A DNA stretch of 64,000 bases from VXYL01 sp965203685 (GTDB taxonomy: Bacteria > Pseudomonadota > Gammaproteobacteria > Pseudomonadales > Azotimanducaceae). Shown in pieces: positions 34,549 to 42,691 of this stretch. A model generated the notes under the pieces. It made no database searches and was not told the origin of the DNA. It saw nothing but the letters and a program-made list of their open reading frames with translations. How positions within the stretch are numbered: position 1 is the stretch's first letter; the number at the start of each line of letters is the position of its first letter. A program made the translations under genes and the position numbers. Location of the stretch: the NCBI GenBank assembly GCA_965203685.1, contig OZ241908.1, forward strand, positions 5,766,001-5,830,000, read 5' to 3'.

Positions 34549-34992
34549 TTAGGTCGCCGGACGGAAGTGGCGCTTCGCGAACCACAACGCCGCCGTCGGC
34601 ACGGCGAATATCGCGCCCGCGATCAACCCCGGGATCCAACCGCCGCCGCGGGGATCGACGAGATTCCAGACCAGCATCGCGACCATGACCTGCGCGGCGT
34701 ACACGGCGGCCCACGGCCACATCCAGCGGCTCATTTTCCAGAAGCCGTACGCACCGGCACCGTAGATCAGCCAATGCAGGGGCGCGGTTGCCTTTGCCGC
34801 CCAACCCGTGAGCACGAAGCCGAACCACACTTCCTCGTCTTCGGCGACGGGCTTGAAGAACAGGTCGAACGGCAGGTAAATGAAGGTCATGTAGAGGCAG
34901 AACGCCCACATGAGCGTCATCCACCAGGGCCGGCGCCGCAACTCGGCAACCAGCGTCGGCCAGATCGCAGCGTTCGTTTCACTTTGAGCCAT
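34549..34992 (-). CDS. Integral membrane protein of unknown function
   Basis: This 147-residue protein starts at the ATG at 34992, which has GGAAG upstream; the open frame to 35055 lacks a ribosome site. It has about four membrane helices (WWMTLMWAFCLYMTFIYLPF, WLIYGAGAYGFWKM, AAVYAAQVMVAMLVWNL, GLIAGAIFAVPTAALWF) and little soluble part. No domain is recognised. It is flanked by an inverted repeat pair at its 3' side and lies opposite to the sulfolipid gene sqdB across 138 bp. Confidence 0.6.
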   Translation of the reverse strand: MAQSETNAAIWPTLVAELRRRPWWMTLMWAFCLYMTFIYLPFDLFFKPVAEDEEVWFGFVLTGWAAKATAPLHWLIYGAGAYGFWKMSRWMWPWAAVYAAQVMVAMLVWNLVDPRGGGWIPGLIAGAIFAVPTAALWFAKRHFRPAT

Positions 34993-35130
34993 TACGTTCT
35001 TCCTGCCACAGGACCGCGCGGGATTATGGCTTCCTCGCCGGTGTTCTGTCCTCACGGTGGGTTCGGTGCGGCCAATACGGTACGCTTCGCTTAAGGGCGA
35101 GGCTTACACGGTAAGCAGCGGGAGACTACA

Positions 35131-36375
35131 GTGCGTATCGCGGTACTCGGCGGCGACGGCTTCATCGGCTGGCCCACGACGTTGCATCTGTCCGGCCGCG
35201 GTCACGACGTGACCATCGTCGACAACTTAAGCCGGCGCTGGATCGACACCGAACTGGGTGTCCAGTCGTTGACGCCGATGGATTCGATCCAAGAGCGCCA
35301 GCGTATCTGGCGCGAAGTGAGTGGTTACTCGCTCGGCTTCGAGCACATCGACGTGGCGACCGAGTACGAGCGCTTCAAGGCGTGGATCGGCGACGCCCGC
35401 CCCGACGCGGTCGTGCACTTCGCCGAGCAACGGGCCGCGCCGTACTCGATGAAGACCGACTGGCACAAGACCTACACGGTCAACAACAACGTCAACGCCA
35501 CGCACAATCTGCTCAACGCGCTCGTCGCTACCGAGGTGGATGCCCACGTCGTGCATCTCGGCACGATGGGGGTGTACGGCTATTCGACCGCCGGCGCGTC
35601 CATACCGGAGGGCTACCTGAACGTCGACATCACGCTCGACGACGGCACCAAGACCGCGCGCGAAATCCTCTACCCGACGGACGCCGGCAGCGTCTACCAC
35701 ATGACCAAGTGCCTCGATCAACTGTTGTTCCAGTTCTATGCGAAGAACGACGGCGTGCGCATCACCGATCTGCATCAAGGCATCGTCTGGGGCACCCACA
35801 CCGATCAGACCCGTCGCCACGACCAACTCATCAACCGGTTCGACTACGACGGCGACTATGGGACGGTCCTGAACAGATTCCTGATCCAAGCCGCGCTTGA
35901 CCACCCGTTGACCGTCCACGGCACGGGCGGGCAAAGTCGCGCCTTCATCCACATCCAGGACTCGGTGCGCTGCATCGAGATCGCTTTGGGCAATCCGCCT
36001 AACAGCGGCGAGCGCACGAAGATCTTCAACCAGATGACCGAAGTGCACCGGGTGCGGGATTTGGCCAACCTGGTTCACCAACTCACGGGTTCCGAAGTCG
36101 CCTACCTGCCGAATCCGCGCAAGGAAGCGGCCGAGAACGAACTGTCGGTGAAGAACGACCAGTTCCTTGCCCTGGGCCTCGACCCGATCAAGTTGCGCGA
36201 CGGCCTGCTGACCGAACTCGTCGATGTTGCGCGCAAGTTCATCCACCGCGTGGACCGATCGCGCATCCCCAGCACGTCCGCGTGGACCCGGGACATCGCC
36301 GACAAGATCGCGGACTCCTCGGTGGAGCGTTCAGACAGCCCGCCAGCCGGACGTCAGACCAACGGCGCTCGCTAG
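35131..36375 (+). CDS. sqdB: UDP-sulfoquinovose synthase
   Basis: This 414-residue extended SDR starts with a GTG (GGGAGA upstream) and begins RIAVLGGDGFIGWPTTLHLS, the SQD1/SqdB N-terminus with the NAD-binding Gly motif. The triad is present: Thr145 in LGTMGVYG, Tyr189 and Lys193 in VYHMTKC. It combines UDP-glucose and sulfite into UDP-sulfoquinovose, the head-group donor for the sulfolipid SQDG. An extra tail of about 20 residues extends past the usual end. It is directly followed by a GT8 glycosyltransferase gene, matching sqdB-sqdD order in alphaproteobacteria. Confidence 0.93.
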   Translation: MRIAVLGGDGFIGWPTTLHLSGRGHDVTIVDNLSRRWIDTELGVQSLTPMDSIQERQRIWREVSGYSLGFEHIDVATEYERFKAWIGDARPDAVVHFAEQRAAPYSMKTDWHKTYTVNNNVNATHNLLNALVATEVDAHVVHLGTMGVYGYSTAGASIPEGYLNVDITLDDGTKTAREILYPTDAGSVYHMTKCLDQLLFQFYAKNDGVRITDLHQGIVWGTHTDQTRRHDQLINRFDYDGDYGTVLNRFLIQAALDHPLTVHGTGGQSRAFIHIQDSVRCIEIALGNPPNSGERTKIFNQMTEVHRVRDLANLVHQLTGSEVAYLPNPRKEAAENELSVKNDQFLALGLDPIKLRDGLLTELVDVARKFIHRVDRSRIPSTSAWTRDIADKIADSSVERSDSPPAGRQTNGAR

Positions 36376-36384
36376 CCGCGTTTC

Positions 36385-37167
36385 GTGTACGCCTATGTGA
36401 CGCTGGTCACCAACGCCGACTACGCACTTGGGGCGCTCGCCCTGGCGCGCTCGCTGAAGGCGGTCGGCAGTCGTTGGCCCCTGGTTGTACTGGCAACCGA
36501 GAGCGCGCCTTGCGAAGAACTCGAAGCGGAGGGTTGTCGGATTGTCCCGGTCGCACAGCCGCGGCTGTCCGGCGCCTTCCGGGCCCGCCATGCCCGGGAT
36601 GCGCTGCACGCCCGCGAGCCGTACACGAAGGGTGCAAAGCCGTCGTTCCATGATCCGCTCGACAACTTCTGCAAGCTCGCGTTGTGGCGGTTGACGGGGT
36701 TCGAGCGGGTGGTCTTCCTCGACGCTGACACCTTGGTCGTCCAGAACATCGACAGGCTGTTCGCGTATCCCGAGTTCAGCGCGGCGCCGAACCTATACGA
36801 CAACCTGACGGACATGCACCGCCTGAATTCAGGCGTCTTCGTCGCCGAACCCGACCAAGCGACCTACGCGGACATGCTCACCCGCCTGGACGTGCCCGAC
36901 GTCTTCTGGCGGCGCACCGATCAGACATTCCTCGAGGCCTACTTCCCCGACTGGCACGGACTCCCATACACCTACAACGCGCTGCAGTACGTGTTCTTCA
37001 AGTTCCCGGAACTGTGGCGGTGGTCCAGCATCAAGGTGGTGCACTACCAGTTCGAAAAGCCCTGGCAAACCGACCACGGCAGGGCTGACCGGCTCAAGCC
37101 GCTGATCGATCTGTGGCACACGGTGCTCGACGGCAAGCCGATTCCAACGGATCTTGCTGATCCATGA
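36385..37167 (+). CDS. sqdD: GT8-family glycosyltransferase, SqdD-like
   Basis: This 260-residue glycosyltransferase starts with a GTG nine bases after the sqdB stop. It is glycogenin-like: YAYVTLVTNADYALGALALA at the start, the metal-binding DxD in VFLDADTLV (about residue 114), and GVFVAEPDQATYADM. In Rhodobacter sphaeroides the gene next to sqdB, sqdD, encodes a glycogenin-like protein proposed to move sulfoquinovose onto diacylglycerol. Position and family make the same role likely here. There is no neighbouring sqdC or SqdX-type GT4 gene in the window. Confidence 0.8.
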   Translation: MYAYVTLVTNADYALGALALARSLKAVGSRWPLVVLATESAPCEELEAEGCRIVPVAQPRLSGAFRARHARDALHAREPYTKGAKPSFHDPLDNFCKLALWRLTGFERVVFLDADTLVVQNIDRLFAYPEFSAAPNLYDNLTDMHRLNSGVFVAEPDQATYADMLTRLDVPDVFWRRTDQTFLEAYFPDWHGLPYTYNALQYVFFKFPELWRWSSIKVVHYQFEKPWQTDHGRADRLKPLIDLWHTVLDGKPIPTDLADP

Positions 37168-37174
37168 GGGCGTG

Positions 37175-37646
37175 AGCGCCGACGGGTTTTGCTGGTCGGA
37201 TGTCGTGAGTCGGCGGGCCAGGGCCTCTCCGGCCGTCGTGCGGCGGTAACGCTGGTTCCTGCTCGTAGGCATGTCGGGCAAGGTCATTTCGATGAGGCCG
37301 GCCTCGAGTGCGCGCTTCAGATACGCGTTGATGAAGCTGCGCCGGTCCCGCAGCTTAGCTTGGCTTGCAGTTCGGCGCGGCTTGTCTCCCGTTGGACCGA
37401 ACCGATCAGACGCTCAACGCATTCGGTAACTTGGGGGGTATCTTGAGGGGTAAAGGCATCTTTTTCAATGTTTTCCAGTGAGTTATCTTGTTCTCGCCGA
37501 GCATCGTCGACCTCAAGTGGAATCGACACGTGCGAGCGTGCGCAGGACGCTCTGCGTGTTCCAGCCTGCCTTGTGTCGACGCGCTCGCTCTCGATTGTGC
37601 GTCGCTGCAGGAGGCTGTCGATGTTGATGGGAAGGGCGACTGTCAA
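37175..37646 (-). pseudogene. Decayed AlbA_2/Schlafen-type ATP-binding protein (COG2865-like)
   Basis: Three pieces of one family occur on the minus strand in different frames. The N-terminus ALPINIDSLLQRRTIESERV begins at a TTG at 37646. One frame off, KAGWNTQSVLRTL continues it (about 37530-37572). After an internal deletion comes TPQVTECVERLIGS with RAELQAKL, and after another frameshift LRDRRSFINAYLKRALEAGL with the winged-helix end RYRRTTAGEALARRL. The ATPase core is missing. Intact homologs are about 400-500 residues and are common in accessory regions. It lies between the sulfolipid genes and a ParDE module. Confidence 0.75.
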
Positions 37647-37745
37647 GGCGGGGCGCTGGCGTGAGCGTGCCGTCTCGTAGGCGTTCCGAGCGTGGCGCGT
37701 GCGCTTCGCTCGACGCGGTAACCGATTCGTAGTCGTGACCCGTGG

Positions 37746-38075
37746 TCAACCTTCGACCGGTTCCCGCAGCCAGGCCGGAATGTCTCGCGCCCCATGCAGT
37801 ACGCGCCAGATGTCGACTCCGGTCCCCCTCTCGACGTAGAAGACCAAGTACGGGAACTTGCCGACGACGCGGAAACGCAGACCGGGAATGTCCAGATCAT
37901 GTGCGTAGCGGGGCGAACCACTCCCCGGTTGGTCGCCGATCCTTTGGCAAACGTCCTCCAACGCGTCGACGAAGTCCAGCGCAACGGCCTCTCCGGCCTC
38001 CGCAAGATAGTGACCAATCGCCTCATCGATGTCCCGCTGTGCGCGCTCTCGAAGGACGACCGGCTTGCCGCTCAC
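37746..38075 (-). CDS. parE: RelE/ParE-superfamily toxin
   Basis: This 109-residue toxin has the ParE fold: VVLRERAQRDIDEAIGHYL at the start, ALDFVDALEDVCQRIGDQPG in the middle, and FPYLVFYVERGTGVDIWRVL with HGARDIPAWL at the end. ParE-type toxins poison DNA gyrase, while RelE relatives cleave mRNA; the sequence supports the ParE side, since the RelE catalytic residues are not evident. The antitoxin gene is upstream and overlaps by 4 nt. Confidence 0.9.
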   Translation of the reverse strand: MSGKPVVLRERAQRDIDEAIGHYLAEAGEAVALDFVDALEDVCQRIGDQPGSGSPRYAHDLDIPGLRFRVVGKFPYLVFYVERGTGVDIWRVLHGARDIPAWLREPVEG

Positions 38076-38311
38076 CGCGCGCCGAGGTCGCGGATCCGAC
38101 CGCGAAGTTGATCGAAATAATCTGCGCGGACCGCGCCTGTCGGCGGCGATGCCGCACCGTCGAGAAGCAGGGCGCGCAACCGCTGGCGATCCCGATCCTC
38201 GCGGATCAGTTTGCGGACGTACTCACTCGAGCTGCCGTAGCCGCACGCGCCGACCTGCTCGTCGACGAAATCCTTGAGGGCCTCGGGAAGCGAGACGTTC
38301 ATCGTGCTCAT
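38072..38311 (-). CDS. parD: ParD-type antitoxin
   Basis: This 79-residue antitoxin has a ribbon-helix-helix N-terminus (MNVSLPEALKDFVDEQV, then SSSEYVRKLIRED) and a toxin-binding tail (ADYFDQLRGRIRDLG). It starts at the ATG at 38311; the longer frame further upstream is unrelated. Translational overlap with parE is ATGA. The pair should be autoregulated. The 220 bp upstream up to the epimerase gene hold no other gene. Confidence 0.9.
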   Translation of the reverse strand: MSTMNVSLPEALKDFVDEQVGACGYGSSSEYVRKLIREDRDRQRLRALLLDGAASPPTGAVRADYFDQLRGRIRDLGAR

Positions 38312-38531
38312 CGGATCGACCGTAACGGCTTTGGCAAAGTTTGGCAAGAAGCCGGGATCGGTGCCGGGATCTGTGCTACCGGGTCCGTGCGGGGCGCTGT
38401 AGCCTTGCGATGCGGGCGGCACATCCCACAGACTGGGCGCAATGAAAGGACGGTTCCACGGTAGCCAGTACGAGTAACCGTCGATTGGGCGTGGGCCTGA
38501 CAACTCGCCACTGGTTGAGGACCGCTTGTCA

Positions 38532-39443
38532 ATGAAGGTCGCGGTCACTGGCGCGACGGGCATCATCGGTCGCTTCGTCGTCGCACGCTTGCAAGCCGAG
38601 GGGGTGGCCATTCGGGCTTTGGTGCGAGCGTCGAGTGACTGCGGCGGGTTGCCTGGGGACGTCCAGTACGTCCTCGGCGACATGACGGATTCCGACTCGC
38701 TGACTACGTTGGTCGATGACGTCGACGCGGTGGTGCACTGCGCCTACGCCCACGCGCCCGGGCGCTACCGGGGTGGCGAGGCGGAGGATCGATTCGCATT
38801 CTGGCGCACGAACTTGCTGGCGGGCGTGGTATTGATGGAGCGCGCGCGGCTGGCAGGCGTCAAGCGGTTGGTGTTGCTGTCGAGTCGCGCCGTTTTCGGG
38901 CGCAACACGTCGGCGGCCGACTGGGTCGACGATGACACCGGCCCCGTGCCGGACACCCACTACGGCGCGCTCAAACTGGCGCTGGAAGCCCATGCCAGCG
39001 CGTTTTCGTCCGCCGACGGCGTCTGCTACGCGAGCCTGCGGCCGACGGGCGTCTACGGCATCACGCAACCTGTCGAGAACAGCAAGTGGCTCGACTTGGC
39101 GCGGGCCATCGTAAACGGCGCGGCCCTGCCTCCCGCGCGGCGCGCCACCGAAGTGCACGGTGCCGATGTCGCGAGCGCGGTGTGGACCATGCTCACAGCA
39201 CCAGCGGAAACCGTTGCGGGGCGGGCGTTCAACTGCAGTGATCTGATGGTGGACACTAGCGACGTCATGGCACGACTTGCGCGGGAGTTGGGCGTGGCGC
39301 CCGAGTTGCGCGACCCGGCACGGAACCGTGTGCAGCACCCGATGCGGTCCACCGCGCTCCAGGCGCTCGGCTGGCAACCGGGGGGCGAGGAACGGCTTGC
39401 ACGGACGATCTCCGAGTTGGCCGAGATCGTGCGCAGCACTTGA
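38532..39443 (+). CDS. NAD-dependent epimerase/dehydratase (extended SDR)
   Basis: This 303-residue protein starts at the ATG at 38532 (a TTG six bases earlier is in frame). The NAD-binding motif GATGIIGR is near the N-terminus. The active site YxxxK appears as HYGALKLALE, preceded by LLSSRAVFG with the catalytic Ser. The C-terminal half (ATEVHGADVASAVWTML) matches sugar or dihydroflavonol-type reductases. The purine permease gene follows 13 bp downstream, with which it may be cotranscribed. The substrate is unknown. Confidence 0.9.
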   Translation: MKVAVTGATGIIGRFVVARLQAEGVAIRALVRASSDCGGLPGDVQYVLGDMTDSDSLTTLVDDVDAVVHCAYAHAPGRYRGGEAEDRFAFWRTNLLAGVVLMERARLAGVKRLVLLSSRAVFGRNTSAADWVDDDTGPVPDTHYGALKLALEAHASAFSSADGVCYASLRPTGVYGITQPVENSKWLDLARAIVNGAALPPARRATEVHGADVASAVWTMLTAPAETVAGRAFNCSDLMVDTSDVMARLARELGVAPELRDPARNRVQHPMRSTALQALGWQPGGEERLARTISELAEIVRST

Positions 39444-39456
39444 AAGGAGGCAGACG

Positions 39457-40758
39457 GTGACGCGCTGGTTGGACGAACACTTTCGGATTGCCGAAAACGG
39501 CTCGACCGTCGGTCGCGAAGTCACGGCCGGGCTCACGACGTTCCTGGCGATGGTCTACATCGTCGTCGTCAATCCAACGATCCTGTCCGAAACCGGAATG
39601 CCGTTCGGCCCGGTATTCGTTGCCACTTGCCTCGCAGCCGCATTCGGCACGCTCGTCATGGGGCTCGTCGCGAACTATCCGGTGGCGCTTGCGCCGGGCA
39701 TGGGCCAGAACGCCTTCTTCGCCTACACCGTGGTGCTGGCCGGTGGCGTCTCTTGGCAGGCGGCACTGGCGATGGTGTTCCTATCCGGCCTCGTATTCGT
39801 GGTGTTGAGCATCCTGCCGGTGCGCGCGTGGCTGGTGAACTCGGTTCCGCGCGGCTTGAAGACCGGCATGGCAGCCGGAATTGGGCTCTTCTTGGCATTA
39901 GTGGCGCTGCGCAACGCCGGCGTCGTGGTGGACGACCCCGCAACGCTCGTCGCGCTCGGCGACCTAGGTTCGTTCGGTCCGGCGGCCACGGTGGTCGGGT
40001 TCTGCGTCATCGCTGCCTTGTTCGCGCGCGGAATCCGTGGCGAACTGATCATCGGCATCTTGGTCTTGGCCGCGGTGGGCTGGTTGAGCGGCGAGGCCGT
40101 TTTCCACGGGGTCGCATCGGTGCCTCCGTCGCCAGCGCCGGTGTTCCTGGCGATGGATCTCCCAGCGGCCATGAACTTCGCGGCGCTCACGGTCGTCCTT
40201 GCGCTGCTCTTGGTCGACATGTTCGATACGGCGGGCACGCTCGTTGCCGTGGCATCGCGTGGCGGTCTTCTCGCGGAGGATGGCCGTCTGCCGCGTCTCG
40301 GTCGTGCCCTGCTCGCGGACTCGACGGCCACGGTTTTTGGCAGCGTCGCGGGAACGTCGTCGACGACGAGCTACATCGAGAGTGCCGCCGGCGTGCAAAG
40401 CGGCGGACGCACGGGATTGACGGCGGTCGTGGTCGCGGTGCTGTTCCTCGCCTGTCTTTGGTTCGCGCCACTCGCCGAGAGCATCCCGCCGTACGCGACC
40501 AGCGCCGCGCTGCTCTTCGTGGCCTGCCTGATGGTGCGCGCGTTCGTGGACCTCGATTGGGAAGATGCGTGCGATGCGGTTCCGGGCGTTGCGACGGCGC
40601 TGTGCATCCCCTTGAGCTTCTCGATCGCCGACGGTATCGGCGTGGGCTTCATCGCCTGTGCGGCGATCCATCTATTGAGCCGCAGGGCTCGCGCATGTCC
40701 CCCGGCGGTCTACGTCGTGGCGGCGATCTTCGTGGCCAAATTCCTGTTGCTCGACTGA
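39457..40758 (+). CDS. NCS2-family purine (adenine/guanine/hypoxanthine) permease, AzgA-like
   Basis: This 433-residue permease starts with a GTG with AAAGGAGG upstream. It has the AzgA-type features: EVTAGLTTFLAMVYIVVVNP at the start, GMGQNAFFAYTVV (conserved in the substrate-binding loop), PRGLKTGMAAGIGLFLA and LVDMFDTAGTLVAVA. About 12-14 helices cover the length. It imports purines in symport with protons across the inner membrane. It is close to the family's usual 430-450 residues. Confidence 0.92.
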   Translation: MTRWLDEHFRIAENGSTVGREVTAGLTTFLAMVYIVVVNPTILSETGMPFGPVFVATCLAAAFGTLVMGLVANYPVALAPGMGQNAFFAYTVVLAGGVSWQAALAMVFLSGLVFVVLSILPVRAWLVNSVPRGLKTGMAAGIGLFLALVALRNAGVVVDDPATLVALGDLGSFGPAATVVGFCVIAALFARGIRGELIIGILVLAAVGWLSGEAVFHGVASVPPSPAPVFLAMDLPAAMNFAALTVVLALLLVDMFDTAGTLVAVASRGGLLAEDGRLPRLGRALLADSTATVFGSVAGTSSTTSYIESAAGVQSGGRTGLTAVVVAVLFLACLWFAPLAESIPPYATSAALLFVACLMVRAFVDLDWEDACDAVPGVATALCIPLSFSIADGIGVGFIACAAIHLLSRRARACPPAVYVVAAIFVAKFLLLD

Positions 40759-40768
40759 AGACGCGAGG

Positions 40769-41638
40769 TCATTGCCAGAGCCGCGGGCGCATGGGCAAGG
40801 TCCCAAGCCGGCGTTCAAGCTCTTCAAATCGGTCCCTAGGGGCACCTTGCCAGCGCAGGTCGTCGAGCGTCTCGGACATTGGCACGTCCTCCACGAGTGT
40901 CGCCAGGTGCTTGTACAGCGCGGCATCCTCGCGGCGTTCGTTCAAGGTGGACGCGAGGCGCATGGCGCCGCGGACCTTGACATCCCAGTGGATCGAATGC
41001 GGCGGTATCGCTTCCACCGTGCCGTACCTCGACAGCAGGGCGGCGGCGGTCTTGGCACCGAAACCCGGGACGCCGGGAATGCCGTCGGCCGTGTCGCCGA
41101 CCAGCGCGAGCCAGTCGGGGATGCTTGCCGGCGGGACGCCGTTCTTGGCCATGACGCCGTCCTCGTCGATGACCCGTCGGCGCATGCGGTCGACCTGTAC
41201 CACGCGGTTGCCCGTGACGCACTGACCGAGATCCTTGTCCGGGGTCATGATGCGCACTTGCGCGACCTGGTCGCGCCATCGCTTCGCGGCCGTAGCCAGG
41301 GCGTCGTCCGCCTCGTAGCGGTCCATCGACCACACGGTCACACCGATTGCGGCCACCGCGTCCTCGACGAGGTCGAACTGGGCCACGATGGCCGGCTCCA
41401 TCCCCTCGCCGGACTTGTAGCCGGCGAACTCCTCGTTGCGGAACGACTCGATGGGGTTGTCGAAGGCCACCGCGATGTGCGTCACCTGCTCGTCCGGATC
41501 GTCGAGCAAGCCGATCAACGAGGACACCACGCCGACGGTCCCCTTGACGTCCATGCCGTCCGGCGCGAAACGGCCGGGGCGCTTCGAATAGTGCGCTCGA
41601 AACAGTTCGAACGTGCCGTCGATGACGTGGAGTCGCAT
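40769..41638 (-). CDS. 5'-3' exonuclease / flap-endonuclease-like protein
   Basis: This 289-residue nuclease starts at the ATG at 41638 (MRLHVIDGTFELFRAHY). The family acidic residues cluster in DRYEADDALAT and TPDKDLGQCV, and the helix-hairpin-helix DNA-binding motif follows in VGDTADGIPGVPGFGAKTA. It corresponds to the stand-alone N-terminal 5' nuclease domain of DNA polymerase I or to ExoIX/Xni. It is encoded convergently to the purine permease with a 10-bp gap. A role in Okazaki-fragment or repair processing is expected. Confidence 0.9.
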   Translation of the reverse strand: MRLHVIDGTFELFRAHYSKRPGRFAPDGMDVKGTVGVVSSLIGLLDDPDEQVTHIAVAFDNPIESFRNEEFAGYKSGEGMEPAIVAQFDLVEDAVAAIGVTVWSMDRYEADDALATAAKRWRDQVAQVRIMTPDKDLGQCVTGNRVVQVDRMRRRVIDEDGVMAKNGVPPASIPDWLALVGDTADGIPGVPGFGAKTAAALLSRYGTVEAIPPHSIHWDVKVRGAMRLASTLNERREDAALYKHLATLVEDVPMSETLDDLRWQGAPRDRFEELERRLGTLPMRPRLWQ

Positions 41639-41726
41639 GACGCGGATTGTCGAACGAGCGCTCGGTGGTGGCAATGGCGGGAATGGGCGTAGTATCGGCG
41701 TTCGGCCAATCTAGCCCGGAGGGGAC

Positions 41727-42665
41727 ATGCAATTCGGCGAGTTCGAGAACACCAAGGAGTTCAACGCGACATTCAAGCGGATTGGCGAGTTGGGCTTGGA
41801 GCGCAACATCTTTGAGCTCGATTCGTACGGCTTCACCGTGGTGCCGCCGGCCAAGGTGGCGGAGCGCGAGTTCTTCGACCGCATTCGCGCCACCGTTTTG
41901 CGAATCTGCAAGGAGCGCTCCGGCGTGGACTTTGCGCTCGAGCGCAACGGCGAGTTCGGCCACTACAAGGCGCAGCCGCAGAGCGACGGCCAGTTCCTGC
42001 TCTTCTACCTCCTAATGGCGGACCGGGTTTTCGAGGAGTGGATCGTGAACCCGACGCTGTACACGCTCATCAACTACCTGATGCGCGGTCAGCAGCAGTT
42101 GTCGAGCCTCACCTCCTTCGTGAAGTGGAAGGGCGAGCGTGACACACTTGGGCTCCACAGCGACTCGCCGCCGGACCGGGACGGCCGCATGCCGCCGTGT
42201 TCGGACGTGGCCAACGCTGCATACTGCCTCACGGACTACACGCTGGACAACGGTGCCATCGCCATGGTTCCGGGCAGCCATACCTTTTGCCGCCAGCCCA
42301 AGCCCGGCGAAGGCGAAGACATGGCCGTGCCGGTGGAGGCCGAGGCGGGATCGCTGATCGTCTGGCACGGCAACACTTGGCACGGTGCGTTCGAGAAGAA
42401 GACGGACGGCCTGCGCCTGAACGTCACCAGCTACCACTGCCACCGCCGCCTGAAGACCCAGGAGCGCTACCAGTGGCACGTCACCCAGGAGATGATCGAC
42501 CGCAACCCGCCCGAGTTCGCTCGCCTGGTCGGCGCTGACGACAACATGGGCTGGGACGAGAACGGGCCCGACTACGGGCGCAACCTCAAGTACGCGACCC
42601 CGGAACAGAAGGAGCAGTACGCGAGGCTCGCTCGGCGGCGGCGCAAGGAGAAGGCGGCGGCCTGA
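41727..42665 (+). CDS. Phytanoyl-CoA dioxygenase-family Fe(II)/2-oxoglutarate oxygenase
   Basis: This 312-residue oxygenase has the complete facial triad: HSD (His144, Asp146), the distal His219 in GNTWHGAF, and the 2-oxoglutarate Arg near residue 230 in DGLRLNVTSYH. The N-terminus has the PhyH-typical YGFTVVPPAKV. It starts at an ATG with GGAGGGG upstream. Members hydroxylate acyl-CoA, amino acids or secondary metabolites. Unlike the 5115-6020 homolog, this one keeps the Asp and should be a normal hydroxylase. The repeat copy at 42666 begins right after its stop. Confidence 0.9.
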   Translation: MQFGEFENTKEFNATFKRIGELGLERNIFELDSYGFTVVPPAKVAEREFFDRIRATVLRICKERSGVDFALERNGEFGHYKAQPQSDGQFLLFYLLMADRVFEEWIVNPTLYTLINYLMRGQQQLSSLTSFVKWKGERDTLGLHSDSPPDRDGRMPPCSDVANAAYCLTDYTLDNGAIAMVPGSHTFCRQPKPGEGEDMAVPVEAEAGSLIVWHGNTWHGAFEKKTDGLRLNVTSYHCHRRLKTQERYQWHVTQEMIDRNPPEFARLVGADDNMGWDENGPDYGRNLKYATPEQKEQYARLARRRRKEKAAA

Positions 42666-42691
42666 TGGTACGCGGGCCTCCAGGCCCGCAT
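42666..42691. repeat. Palindromic intergenic repeat, copy 6
   Basis: The copy GGTACGCGGGCCTCCAGGCCCGCAT fills the whole gap between two convergent stop codons (PhyH gene and APH-type kinase gene). The stem arms are GCGGGCCT and AGGCCCGC. Placement suggests a bidirectional transcription terminator or mRNA 3'-end structure. Confidence 0.9.
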
